From Caulobacter sp. (GTDB lineage: Bacteria > Pseudomonadota > Alphaproteobacteria > Caulobacterales > Caulobacteraceae), in assembly GCF_017744445.1 (NCBI RefSeq), contig NZ_JAGIBH010000014.1:62001-126000 (forward strand): 64,000 nucleotides of DNA. The letters run 5' to 3'. Both the position numbers and the translations under genes were made by a program. Below the pieces are notes generated by a model. It ran no database searches. It was not told the DNA's origin and saw only the letters and a list, made by a program, of their open reading frames with translations. Below are positions 16,630 through 24,776 of the stretch, piece by piece (position 1 is the stretch's first letter; every line of letters starts with the position of its first letter).

Positions 16630-18013
16630 TCCGCGCGGGGTCCAGCGCCCCCCGGATCGCCCGCAGCGCCGCGACCTCGATCGGGTCCTTGTAGGTCAGG
16701 GCCTCGCCCGTCTTCATCGCTCCCAGGCCGTGCTCGGCGCTGATCGAGCCTGAGAAGGTGGCGGTGATGTCGTGGACGATCTTGGCCCCGGCCTCGCGCT
16801 GGGCCTCGTGGGCGTCGCCGTCGCCGCCGACCGGCTGCAGAACGTCGTAGTGGACATTGCCGTCGCCGACATGGCCGAAGGCGACGATGCGCGTGCCGGG
16901 GAAGGTCTTTTCGATCGCCGCGTTGGCCTGGCCGATGAAGTCGGGGATCTTGGAGACCGGCACGGACACGTCGTGCTTCCACACCGCGCCTTCGGGCTTC
17001 TGGCCGGCCGAGTGGCCCTCGCGGATATGCCAGAAGGCCTTCATCTGGGTTTCGGTCTGGGCCACGGCTGCGTCCGCGATCAGGCCCCGCTCCAGGGCGC
17101 CGGCCAATAGCCGTTCGAGGGCCGCCTCGGCCACGCCCGGCTCGCCGCTGGCGATCTCGATCAACACGTACCAGGGGTGCACGTCCGGCAGCGGGTCGCG
17201 CAGGCCGGGCATGTTGCGGACGGTCAGCTCGAAGCCCAGCCGGCCCATCAGTTCGAAGGCCTCGACCGCGCCGCCGGTCTCGTCTTTCGCCCGCGCCAGC
17301 AGCTGGATGGCGTCGGCCGGCGAGGCCAGGCCGACGATCGCCACGGCCCGCGAGGCCAGCAGCGCGTGCAGCTTCAGCGAGGCGGCGGTGACGACGCCCA
17401 GCGTGCCCTCGGCCCCGATCAGCAGCTGCTTGAGGTCATAGCCGGTGTTGTCCTTGCGCAGGCGCTTGAGCCCGTTCCAGATCTCGCCATTGGGCAGCAC
17501 GGCCTCGATGCCCAGCACCTGCTCGCGCATCATGCCGTAGCGCAGGACGGCGGTGCCGCCGGCATTGGTCGAGATCAGGCCGCCGATCGTGCACGAGCCT
17601 TCCGAGGCCACGCCGACGGTGAAACGACGGCCGACCTTGGCGGCCTGCTGGTGGGCTTCGTACAGCGTGACCCCGGCCTCCAGCACCATGGCGTCGTCGA
17701 TCGGGTCGACGTCGCGGATGGCCGTCAGCTTCTGGGTCGACAGCAGGATCTCGCCATGCGGGATCTGGCCGGCGACCAGGCCGGTATTGCCGCCCTGGGG
17801 CGTGATCGCCACGCCCTCGGCCGCGCAGATGCCGACGACGGCGGCGACCTCGGCGGTCGTGCGCGGCGTGACCAGCAGCGGCGTCTCGCCCTTCCAGCGG
17901 CCGCGCCACTCGACCAGCTTGGGCGCGATCACGTCCGGATCCTGGCTCCATCCGCCCTCGCCGAGCACGGCTTTCAGGCGGGAGACGACATCGGCGGGAA
18001 CGGGCTTGGTCAT
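16604..18013 (-). CDS. FAD-binding oxidoreductase, GlcD / D-2-hydroxyglutarate dehydrogenase type
   Basis: A 469-residue flavoprotein of the VAO family: FAD domain (TPQGGNTGLVAGQ, then SEGSCTIGGLISTNAGG, and GAEGTLGVVT) and the C-terminal FAD-oxidase domain with FGHVGDGNVHYD, whose His residues usually bind the metal, and HGLGAMK. This pattern fits D-2-hydroxyglutarate or D-lactate dehydrogenases that pass electrons to quinone or ETF. No glcE or glcF is adjacent, which favours the stand-alone D-2-hydroxyacid enzymes. Confidence 0.88.
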   Translation of the reverse strand: MTKPVPADVVSRLKAVLGEGGWSQDPDVIAPKLVEWRGRWKGETPLLVTPRTTAEVAAVVGICAAEGVAITPQGGNTGLVAGQIPHGEILLSTQKLTAIRDVDPIDDAMVLEAGVTLYEAHQQAAKVGRRFTVGVASEGSCTIGGLISTNAGGTAVLRYGMMREQVLGIEAVLPNGEIWNGLKRLRKDNTGYDLKQLLIGAEGTLGVVTAASLKLHALLASRAVAIVGLASPADAIQLLARAKDETGGAVEAFELMGRLGFELTVRNMPGLRDPLPDVHPWYVLIEIASGEPGVAEAALERLLAGALERGLIADAAVAQTETQMKAFWHIREGHSAGQKPEGAVWKHDVSVPVSKIPDFIGQANAAIEKTFPGTRIVAFGHVGDGNVHYDVLQPVGGDGDAHEAQREAGAKIVHDITATFSGSISAEHGLGAMKTGEALTYKDPIEVAALRAIRGALDPARIMNPRVLF

Positions 18014-18047
18014 GGGCGGGACGATACGCTTTCGAGGGGGCGGCTGT

Positions 18048-18059
18048 CAGTATATACTG
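18048..18059. promoter_or_regulatory. Candidate VapB/VapBC operator
   Basis: CAGTATATACTG is a perfect 12-bp palindrome 33 bp upstream of the antitoxin start. A related half site (GTCTATAC) follows at about 18062-18069. Antitoxins of this class repress their own operon through such dyads, and the TATATA core would overlap a promoter. Confidence 0.6.
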
Positions 18060-18091
18060 CGGTCTATACGGAGGCGCCGCGAGGAACCACA

Positions 18092-18376
18092 GTGGGCATC
18101 CTGATCAAGAACCCCGAGGCCGAACGCGCGGTGCGCGAACTGGCCGAGCTGACCGGCGAGAGCCTGACGATGGCGATCGAGATCGCCGTGAAGGAACGGC
18201 TGGCGGCCAAGCGTGGCGAGGAGCCGCCCCGGCGACGTCGCAGCGTCGCGGAACTGAAGGCGCTCACCAGAAAGTATCTCACGCCCGAAGCGCGCGCGGG
18301 TCTGCTGGCGCCTATCACGAAGGCCGACTTTGACGAGTTGTGGGAAATCCCTGGCGTCACCGATCTCGACGCGTGA
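18092..18376 (+). CDS. vapB: VapB-type antitoxin (PSK transcription-factor family)
   Basis: A 94-residue antitoxin beginning GILIKNPEAERAVRELAELT, the ribbon-helix-helix type signature of the Rv0623-like VapB group. The acidic C-terminal part (FDELWEIPGV) probably wraps the toxin. A GTG start is used, with GAGG 7 nt upstream. The stop overlaps the toxin start (GTGA), as in most VapBC modules. Confidence 0.88.
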   Translation: MGILIKNPEAERAVRELAELTGESLTMAIEIAVKERLAAKRGEEPPRRRRSVAELKALTRKYLTPEARAGLLAPITKADFDELWEIPGVTDLDA

Positions 18377-18768
18377 GCACGCTCGTCCTCGATACTTCGG
18401 CGCTGGTCGCCATCGCGCTGGAAGAACCAGAATGCGACGCCTTCCTCGACCGTCTGGAAGAGGCGGATGATCCGCTGATCTCCGCGATGACCTATGTCGA
18501 GCTGGGCATTGTGCTGGTGAGGCGGCGCTTTCTGCTCTCGCGTGAAGACCTCGACGCTTGGCTGGTCGATTTTCGGATTCGCGTTGCGCGCTACGCAGTG
18601 ATCGAACCCTTGGCGCTTGATGCGCATATCCAATACGGGAAAGGTCGCCATCCCGCGCAGCTGAACCTAGGCGACTGCTTTCCCTATGCCCTGGCCAAGG
18701 GGCTCGACGCCCCCCTGCTCTACAAAGGCGACGACTTCGCCCAGACCGACGTCCGCTCGGCGCTTTAG
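18373..18768 (+). CDS. vapC: VapC-type PIN-domain ribonuclease toxin
   Basis: A 131-residue PIN domain with the acidic active site intact: Asp in LVLDTSA, Glu in TYVEL, Asp in LGDCF and Asp in KGDDF. VapC toxins cleave tRNA or rRNA until neutralised by VapB. It starts with GTG inside the antitoxin stop. Its own stop is overlapped in antisense (TTAG) by the Sua5 gene. Confidence 0.9.
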   Translation: MSTLVLDTSALVAIALEEPECDAFLDRLEEADDPLISAMTYVELGIVLVRRRFLLSREDLDAWLVDFRIRVARYAVIEPLALDAHIQYGKGRHPAQLNLGDCFPYALAKGLDAPLLYKGDDFAQTDVRSAL

Positions 18769-19742
18769 CCGACGAAGCCGGCCGCGCGGCGCAGGCGGTC
18801 ATTGATCGCTTCGCCCAGGCCGTCTTCCGGGATCGGAGCGACAGCGATGGCCGAGGGGCGGATGCGGTCGGCGGCGCGGAGATAGGCGAAGAGGTTGGCG
18901 GCGGCTTCGGCCAGATCGCCAGACGGGCTCAGGTTGAAGACGCGCGGGCTCTCGGGCCAGTCGCCGAACGCCAGATAGGCCTCACCAGCCTCGGGCGCCT
19001 TGGCGTTGATCCGCACTGGAGCGTCGGGGGCGTAGTGCAGAGCCAGACGGCCCGGCGAGCGCTTGGCGTCGTCGTCGGCTTCGGCTAGCGGGCCGACGAT
19101 CTGCTGCAGCTGGACGCGGGTCACCGCGCCGGGACGCAACAGGCGCGGCAGGCCGTCCAGGACCGAGACCACGGTCGATTCCAGGCCCACGGCGCACGGC
19201 CCGCCGTCCAGGGCGGCGGCGGCCTTGTCGCCCGTCTCGGCCACAGCGTCGGCATAGGTCGTGGGGCTGGGCCGGCCCGAGCGGTTGGCGGACGGCGCCA
19301 CGACCGCGCCGCCGAACGCCTCCAGCACCGCATGCGAGACCGGATGGCCCGGCACGCGGATAGCCACGGTGTCCAGGCCCGCGCGGGCCAGGTCACACAC
19401 CGCGCTCGTGTCCTTGATCGGCGCGACGATGGTCAGCGGCCCCGGCCAGAATTCGCGGGCCAGGGCGTAGGCGCGGTCGTCCAGATCGGCGATCCGCGCG
19501 GCGGTTTCCAGATCGGCGACATGGGCGATCAGCGGGTTGAAGCGCGGACGGCCCTTGGCCTCGAAGATCGCCGCCACGGCCGCCGGGTTGGCGGCGTCCG
19601 CCCCCAGCCCGTAGACCGTCTCGGTCGGCAGCAGAACGAGCCCGCCGGCCCGCAACGCGTCGGCGGCGGCTGTTATTTCTTCTTGGCGGTGATCGCGAAG
19701 CTGACCTTCACCTTCGCCGCGATTTCGTCCGTCGACGCCCAT
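18765..19742 (-). CDS. Threonylcarbamoyl-AMP synthase, Sua5 type
   Basis: The enzyme makes threonylcarbamoyl-AMP from Thr, bicarbonate and ATP for the t6A37 modification of tRNA. The YrdC domain shows LLPTETVYGLGADA, KGRPRFNPL and PSANRSGRPSPT, and the extra C-terminal domain makes it the long Sua5 form. The start is uncertain: the ATG at 19742 overlaps the upstream b561-YceI gene by 70 bp, and the only later in-frame option is a TTG at 19655 that would trim the N-terminus. Coupled translation is likely. Confidence 0.9.
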   Translation of the reverse strand: MGVDGRNRGEGEGQLRDHRQEEITAAADALRAGGLVLLPTETVYGLGADAANPAAVAAIFEAKGRPRFNPLIAHVADLETAARIADLDDRAYALAREFWPGPLTIVAPIKDTSAVCDLARAGLDTVAIRVPGHPVSHAVLEAFGGAVVAPSANRSGRPSPTTYADAVAETGDKAAAALDGGPCAVGLESTVVSVLDGLPRLLRPGAVTRVQLQQIVGPLAEADDDAKRSPGRLALHYAPDAPVRINAKAPEAGEAYLAFGDWPESPRVFNLSPSGDLAEAAANLFAYLRAADRIRPSAIAVAPIPEDGLGEAINDRLRRAAGFVG

Positions 19743-20947
19743 TCGCCCTGTCCAACTCCGAATGTCGTCCGGTCCAGGGTGGTTACACCGCGCGCCGTGG
19801 CCGTGTCGCCGTCGATCTTAAGGGTGAAGGGCAGGCTGAGCGGCTTTTTCACGCCGCGCAGGTCCAGGGTCCCGTCGGCGACGAACTTGCCCTCGCCGGT
19901 CTTGCGGAACTTGGTCGCCGTGAAGGTGGCCTTCGGATGCTCGGCGGTGTCGAAGAAGTCGCCGCTGGGCAGGCTCTGGTCACGCTGGTCGTCGCCGGTG
20001 GCGGCCGAGGCCATGTCGATGCTGACCGTGACCTTCGAGCGGTCGAGAGCCTCCGGCGAGAACAGGATGTCGGCGCTCCAGGTCTTGAACCGGCCGTCGA
20101 TGCCGCTGCCCGACCACGAGGCGGTGAAGGTCAGGGTCGAGCTCTTCTGCACAGCCCAGGCGACGGGGTCCTTCAGCGCGGACTCGGCCGGTGCGAGCGT
20201 CTCAGGAGCGGGCGCGGCGGTTTCAGTCGGCGCAGGCGCGGCGACCGGAGCGGGCTCCTCGACCGGCGCGGGGGCCGGCGCAGGCGCGGCCTTCACGGCC
20301 GGCATGTAGAGGTAGCCGGCGGCGATGACGGCGGCCAGGCCGGCGGCGGCCAGCCACAGGCGCGGCTCCTTGATCCCCGGCTTGGCGCCGGCGGCCATGT
20401 GGCCGAAGACCTCGTCGCGGTCCAGGATCTGGTGCTTGGCCACCGCGCCCAGGTGCAAGGCCAGCAGCAGGTAGGTGGTCTTGACCAGCACGCCGTGACC
20501 CAGCTCGCCGGCCTCGTGCCAGGCGTGCTTGGCTCCGGCCGCCAGCTCGGGCAGGCCCGGAATGTGCGGCCACGGCACGGTTCCGTAGAGCAAGGTCGGG
20601 ATCGGCACCCGGCTGGTCGAGACGATGATCCAGCCCGTCACCGGCAGGCCGATCATGATCACGTAGAAGCCCCAGTGCACGACGTGCGAGGCGATACGCT
20701 CCCACTTCGGCTGCCGCTCGGGCGGGGCCGGCGGTTTGTTGAACAGCCGCCAGGCCAGCCGCGCCAGGCTGAGCAGCAGGATGGTGATGCCGATCGACTT
20801 GTGCAGCTGGAACAGGGCGTAGGTGGTCGGACCCTTGGGTCCGTCCCCCATTCGCCAGCCCAGGATGATCTGGAAGATGATGGCCGCGGCGATCAGCCAG
20901 TGAATGACGATCGCCACCGTCGTGTAGCGCGTACGGCTCTCGGCCAT
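19673..20947 (-). CDS. Cytochrome b561-YceI fusion protein
   Basis: A 424-residue fusion. Residues 1-180 form a four-helix bacterial cytochrome b561 with haem-ligand histidines in IHWLIAAAI, QLHKSIG, HVVHWGFY and ALHLGAVAKH. A fifth hydrophobic segment (LAAAGLAAVIAAGYLY) leads to a Pro/Ala linker (about 215-260), then a YceI lipocalin-like domain (TFTASWSGSGIDGRFKTW to the end) on the periplasmic side. It may pass electrons between quinone and an isoprenoid bound by the YceI barrel. A second, separate YceI gene lies 28 bp upstream, so the two are probably an operon. Confidence 0.9.
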   Translation of the reverse strand: MAESRTRYTTVAIVIHWLIAAAIIFQIILGWRMGDGPKGPTTYALFQLHKSIGITILLLSLARLAWRLFNKPPAPPERQPKWERIASHVVHWGFYVIMIGLPVTGWIIVSTSRVPIPTLLYGTVPWPHIPGLPELAAGAKHAWHEAGELGHGVLVKTTYLLLALHLGAVAKHQILDRDEVFGHMAAGAKPGIKEPRLWLAAAGLAAVIAAGYLYMPAVKAAPAPAPAPVEEPAPVAAPAPTETAAPAPETLAPAESALKDPVAWAVQKSSTLTFTASWSGSGIDGRFKTWSADILFSPEALDRSKVTVSIDMASAATGDDQRDQSLPSGDFFDTAEHPKATFTATKFRKTGEGKFVADGTLDLRGVKKPLSLPFTLKIDGDTATARGVTTLDRTTFGVGQGEWASTDEIAAKVKVSFAITAKKK

Positions 20948-20975
20948 GCAGGTCTCCCAGATCCCTAGGTAACGC

Positions 20976-21608
20976 TTACTTCTTTTCGAACTCGACTTCG
21001 ATGTTCAGCGTGACGTCGTCGCCGATCAGCGGGACGTACTTGCCGACGCCGAACTCCGAACGCTTGATCGTCGTCGAGGCCGAGAAACCCGTACGGGTCT
21101 GCAGCGGGATCATGCCCGAACCGACGCCGTTGAAAACGACGTCCAGGGTCACCGGCTTGGTGACGCCGTGGAAGGTCAGGTCGCCGGTCACCGAGCCGTG
21201 CTGGCCGTCGCCGACGTTCACGGCGGTCGAGACGAAGGTGATGGTCGGGTACTTGGCCGCTTCCAGCCAGCCGTCGCCGATCAGCTCCTTGTTGAACTTC
21301 AGGCCGAAGGCGTCGGCGCCCGTGGCGGTGTCCAGCGAGGCCGGGTCGATCGTCACGTTGATCTTCGAGGCTTCCGGGGCCTTGGGATCATAGTGGAAGT
21401 CGGCGTCCAGCTTGGTGAAGCGCAGGGTGTAGTTCGAGAAGCCCATGTGCTTGAGCTTGGCGGTCAGCACGGCGTGGGTCTTGTCCAGCACGTAGTGGCC
21501 GGCCGGCAGGTCGGCCGGCTTGGTCGACGAGACGCCCGGCGCGGCCAGCGCGGCGGGGGCCGTGAAGAGGGCCACGGCGAGCGCGGCATAGGCGTAGGGA
21601 CGGATCAT
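20976..21608 (-). CDS. YceI family periplasmic isoprenoid-binding protein
   Basis: A 210-residue exported YceI protein: signal peptide (YAYAALAVALFTAPAALA), then the lipocalin-like barrel with YVLDKTHAVLTAKLKHMGFSNY, DLTFHGVTKPV and FKLNK-type strands ending in EFGVGKYVPLIGDDV. The family binds polyprenyl chains such as ubiquinone. The ATG at 21608 has GGAG upstream and starts the signal peptide; an upstream start adds 37 unlikely residues. Confidence 0.9.
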   Translation of the reverse strand: MIRPYAYAALAVALFTAPAALAAPGVSSTKPADLPAGHYVLDKTHAVLTAKLKHMGFSNYTLRFTKLDADFHYDPKAPEASKINVTIDPASLDTATGADAFGLKFNKELIGDGWLEAAKYPTITFVSTAVNVGDGQHGSVTGDLTFHGVTKPVTLDVVFNGVGSGMIPLQTRTGFSASTTIKRSEFGVGKYVPLIGDDVTLNIEVEFEKK

Positions 21609-21694
21609 CGGGGAGGGCTCCAGGAAAGGAATTACAACAGCACTAGTTGCAGTTCCCCGATCTAGGCACTCCAACACGGCTTTAAAGGCTGAGC

Positions 21695-21714
21695 TGATCA
21701 CGAGACCGTGATCA
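21695..21714. promoter_or_regulatory. Operator-like inverted repeat between yceI and acyl-CoA dehydrogenase
   Basis: TGATCACG (21695-21702) and CGTGATCA (21707-21714) are perfect 8-bp arms with a 4-bp spacer, midway between the divergent start codons. A second dyad (GACGT-A-ACGTC) occurs nearby at about 21742-21752. These are good candidates for TetR- or MarR-type sites; no regulator gene is adjacent. Confidence 0.5.
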
Positions 21715-21793
21715 TGCACAGAAAGCCGCCAACGACTTGGCGACGTAACGTCACCCTCCCTAAACAGGCCGCGACCGTCTGGAGTTTTTCGGC

Positions 21794-23554
21794 ATGACCT
21801 ACCGCGCGCCCGTCCGTGATCTGGCTTTCTCGCTGCGCCATGCGGCGGATTTCGGGCGACTGGCCGACGCCTTCCCCGAAGCCGACACCGACACGGTGGC
21901 GGCGGTTCTGGAAGCGGCCGGAGCCTTCGCCGCCGACGTGCTGGCCCCGCTGAACCGCCAGGGCGACCTGGTCGGCGCCAAGCTGGAGAACGGCATGGTC
22001 CGCTGCGCCCCGGGCTTCGCCGACGCCTACAAACAATTTGCCGAAGGCGGCTGGGCCAGCCTGGCCGCGCCGGTCGAGCACGGCGGCCAGGGCCTGCCCA
22101 AGACGCTGGAGGTGGCGGTGCTGGAAATGGTCCAGGCCGCCAACATGGCTTTCGGCCTGTGCCCGATGCTGAGCCTGGGCGCGATCGAGGCGCTGGAGCA
22201 TCACGGCTCGAACAGCCAGAAACACCTCTACCTGCCGCGCCTGGTCTCGGGCGAGTGGACCGGGACCATGAACCTGACCGAGCCCCAGGCCGGCTCGGAT
22301 CTGGCGGCCCTGACCACGGTGGCCACGCCCGATGGCGACGGCGGCTGGAAGATCACCGGCCAGAAGATCTTCATCACCTGGGGCGACCACGACGCGGCCG
22401 ACAACATCATCCACCTGGTCCTGGCCCGCACGCCCGACGCCCCTCCGGGCGTGAAGGGCATCTCGCTGTTCCTGGCCCCCAAGGTGCTGGTCAACGAAGA
22501 CGGCTCGCTGGGCGAAGCCAATGGCGTGCGCGTCGGCGGGCTGGAGCACAAGCTGGGCATCCACGGCTCGCCCACCTGCGTGATGCTGTTCGAGGGCGCC
22601 AAGGCCGAGCTGGTCGGCGGCCTGGGCCAAGGCCTGCCCAACATGTTCACGATGATGAACGCCGCCCGCCTGCAGGTCGGGACGCAGGGCACCGCCATCG
22701 CCGAACGCGCCTATCAGCAGGCCCTCGCTTTCAGCCAGGAGCGCGCCCAGGGCCGCTCGGCCTGGACCGGGGCCTATCCCGCCCGCCTGTTCGACCATCC
22801 GGACGTGCGCCGCACGCTCGTCCTGATGAAGGCCCATATCGAAGCGGCGCGGGGCATCTGCCTGTCGACCGCCGTCGCCGCCGACCTGTCGCGCGCCGCG
22901 ACCGATGAAGCCACCCGGACCGCCGCCAAGCTGCGCGAGGAACTGCTGACCCCGATCGCGAAATCCTGGTCGACTGACGTCGGCGTCCAGGTCGCCTCGC
23001 TGGGCTTGCAGATCCACGGCGGCATGGGCTTCATTGAGGAGACCGGCGCGGCCCAGCACTATCGCGACGCCCGCATCGCCCCGATCTACGAGGGGACCAA
23101 CGGCATCCAGGCCATCGACCTGGTCGGCCGCAAGCTGATGCTGGGCGAAGGCCAGGCCATGGCCGACCTGATGGACGACATCCGCGACACCATCGAACTG
23201 CTGAACGCCGGCGAGCTGAAGGCCGTCGGCCTGCGCCTGGAAGCGGCCCTGAACGCGGCCTCTTCGGCGACGGCCTGGCTGATCGAGCGCCGCGCGAAGT
23301 CGATGCCGGACGCGCTGTCTGGGGCCACGGCCTATCAGAAGCTGCTGGGCGACGTGGTCGGCGGCTGGATGCTGGCCAAGGGGGCGCTGGCGGCGGCCGA
23401 CGGCGAGGCGGATGCGGCCTGGGCGGAGAGCAAGCGTGCCCTGGCGCGCGTGTTCGCTGAAGCGGTGCTGGCCCAGGTTCCCGGCGCGGCGGCCGGGGTG
23501 ATGATCGGCGCGGAGGATTTCGCGGCGATGACGCCGGAGGTTCTGGGGGCTTAG
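21794..23554 (+). CDS. Acyl-CoA dehydrogenase (DmdC-like long form)
   Basis: A 586-residue flavoenzyme catalysing alpha,beta-dehydrogenation of an acyl-CoA. Landmarks are MNLTEPQAGSDL and ITGQKIFITWGDHD in the FAD/substrate domain, HKLGIHGSPTC, and the catalytic Glu in APIYEGTNGIQ. The C-terminal 120 residues are the extra domain of the long acyl-CoA dehydrogenases related to methylmercaptopropionyl-CoA dehydrogenase. The true chain-length preference cannot be read. No ETF or thiolase genes are adjacent. Confidence 0.9.
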   Translation: MTYRAPVRDLAFSLRHAADFGRLADAFPEADTDTVAAVLEAAGAFAADVLAPLNRQGDLVGAKLENGMVRCAPGFADAYKQFAEGGWASLAAPVEHGGQGLPKTLEVAVLEMVQAANMAFGLCPMLSLGAIEALEHHGSNSQKHLYLPRLVSGEWTGTMNLTEPQAGSDLAALTTVATPDGDGGWKITGQKIFITWGDHDAADNIIHLVLARTPDAPPGVKGISLFLAPKVLVNEDGSLGEANGVRVGGLEHKLGIHGSPTCVMLFEGAKAELVGGLGQGLPNMFTMMNAARLQVGTQGTAIAERAYQQALAFSQERAQGRSAWTGAYPARLFDHPDVRRTLVLMKAHIEAARGICLSTAVAADLSRAATDEATRTAAKLREELLTPIAKSWSTDVGVQVASLGLQIHGGMGFIEETGAAQHYRDARIAPIYEGTNGIQAIDLVGRKLMLGEGQAMADLMDDIRDTIELLNAGELKAVGLRLEAALNAASSATAWLIERRAKSMPDALSGATAYQKLLGDVVGGWMLAKGALAAADGEADAAWAESKRALARVFAEAVLAQVPGAAAGVMIGAEDFAAMTPEVLGA

Positions 23555-23559
23555 AATAG

Positions 23560-23660
23560 ATTGTCATCCCGGAAGCCTCGCAGAGGCTATCCGGGACCGC
23601 CGGAAACGCTGAGCTTTCCGCGGTCCCGGCTCTCCGCTGCGCTACGGCCGGGATGACAAT
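23560..23660. repeat. Intergenic inverted-repeat element, GTCATCCCGG type
   Basis: The ends (ATTGTCATCCCGG at 23560-23572, inverted at 23648-23660) are a perfect 13-bp inverted repeat. Inner hairpins include AGCCTC-GCA-GAGGCT (23574-23588). It separates two convergent genes. A shorter relative occurs at 51501-51538. Confidence 0.75.
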
Positions 23661-23671
23661 TCAGCGTGAAC

Positions 23672-24649
23672 CTACGCCTTGAAGAACGCCAGCAGATCCG
23701 CGTTGATCACCTCCGGATGCGTCGACGCCATGCCGTGCGGCAGGCCCGGATAGGTCTTCAGCGTGCCCTTCTTGACCAGCTTGATGGCCAGGTGGGCGCT
23801 GTCGGCGATCGGGACGATCTGGTCGTCTTCGCCGTGCATGATGAAGACCGGCACATCGACCTTCTTCAGATCATCGGTGAAGTCGGTTTCCGAGAACGCC
23901 TTGATGCAGTCGTAGTGGGCCTTGGCGCCGCCGGTCATGCCCTGGCGCCACCAGTTGTCGATCAGGCCCTGGCTAACCTTGGCGCCCGGACGGTTGAAGC
24001 CGAAGAATGGACCTTCGGGGATGTCGCGGAAGAACTGGGCGCGGTTGGCGACCAGGGCGGCGCGGAAGCCGTCGAACACCTCGATCGGCAGGCCGCCCGG
24101 GTTCTTGGCCGACTTCAGCATCACCGGCGGCACCGCGCCGATCAGCACCACCTTGCCCACCCGGCCCGGCTTGGCGCGGGCGGCGTAGTGGATGGCCTCG
24201 CCGCCGCCGGTCGAGTGGCCGACGTGGAAGGCGTTCTTCAAATCGAGGTGGTCGGCCAAGGCGATGACGTCGGCCGCATAGGTGTCCATCTCGTTGCCGC
24301 TGTCGGTCTGGGTCGAGCGACCGTGGCCGCGACGGTCATGGGCGATGACGCGATAGCCCTTCAGCAGGAAGAACATCATCTGGGCGTCCCAGTCGTCGGC
24401 GCTGAGCGGCCAGCCGTGGTGGAACACGATCGGCTGGGCGTCCTTGGGACCCCAGTCCTTGTAGAAGATCTGCACGCCGTCCTGGGTGGTGACGAAACCG
24501 CTTTCGGCGCGGTTGGCGGCGTGGGGCGTCGTCGTCGCCTTCGGGGTCGCGGCCTTGGCGCTCTGGCCCAGCGAGGCGGCCGCCACGGCGGCGAGACCGA
24601 AGCCGGCGGTCATCACGCCGCGACGGGAAGCTTGGTTCGACTGGCTCAT
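23672..24649 (-). CDS. Exported alpha/beta hydrolase, non-haem haloperoxidase-like
   Basis: A 325-residue protein with a twin-arginine-type leader (SRRGVMTAGFG, then an Ala-rich segment to about residue 33). The alpha/beta hydrolase core shows the oxyanion motif HHGWPLSADDW, nucleophile elbow GHSTGGGE, the acid in HGEDDQIVP and the His in PGLPHGM. The layout matches cofactor-free chloroperoxidases, which can have perhydrolase or esterase activity. It is divergent from an OhrR-type regulator with matching operator boxes, so induction by organic peroxide is plausible. Confidence 0.87.
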   Translation of the reverse strand: MSQSNQASRRGVMTAGFGLAAVAAASLGQSAKAATPKATTTPHAANRAESGFVTTQDGVQIFYKDWGPKDAQPIVFHHGWPLSADDWDAQMMFFLLKGYRVIAHDRRGHGRSTQTDSGNEMDTYAADVIALADHLDLKNAFHVGHSTGGGEAIHYAARAKPGRVGKVVLIGAVPPVMLKSAKNPGGLPIEVFDGFRAALVANRAQFFRDIPEGPFFGFNRPGAKVSQGLIDNWWRQGMTGGAKAHYDCIKAFSETDFTDDLKKVDVPVFIMHGEDDQIVPIADSAHLAIKLVKKGTLKTYPGLPHGMASTHPEVINADLLAFFKA

Positions 24650-24671
24650 GGATCAACCCTCATCTCTTGTC

Positions 24672-24751
24672 CGCGATAATTGTTATCGCGGTAACGAAAA
24701 GCGTCTTAGGCCGGCTGCGACAGCGTGTCCAGAACTTTCTTTATCGCGATA
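24672..24751. promoter_or_regulatory. Two putative OhrR operators
   Basis: Box 1 (24672-24690) is CGCGATAA-TTG-TTATCGCG, a perfect 8-bp dyad 22 bp from the hydrolase start. Box 2 (24742-24751) is TATCGCGATA, inside TTATCGCGATATCA, 25 bp from the regulator start. Both share TTATCGCG. The duplication in a gap between a regulator and a divergent gene strongly suggests one protein controls both promoters. Confidence 0.7.
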
Positions 24752-24776
24752 TCATTTTTCGTGGTAAGAAGGATCC

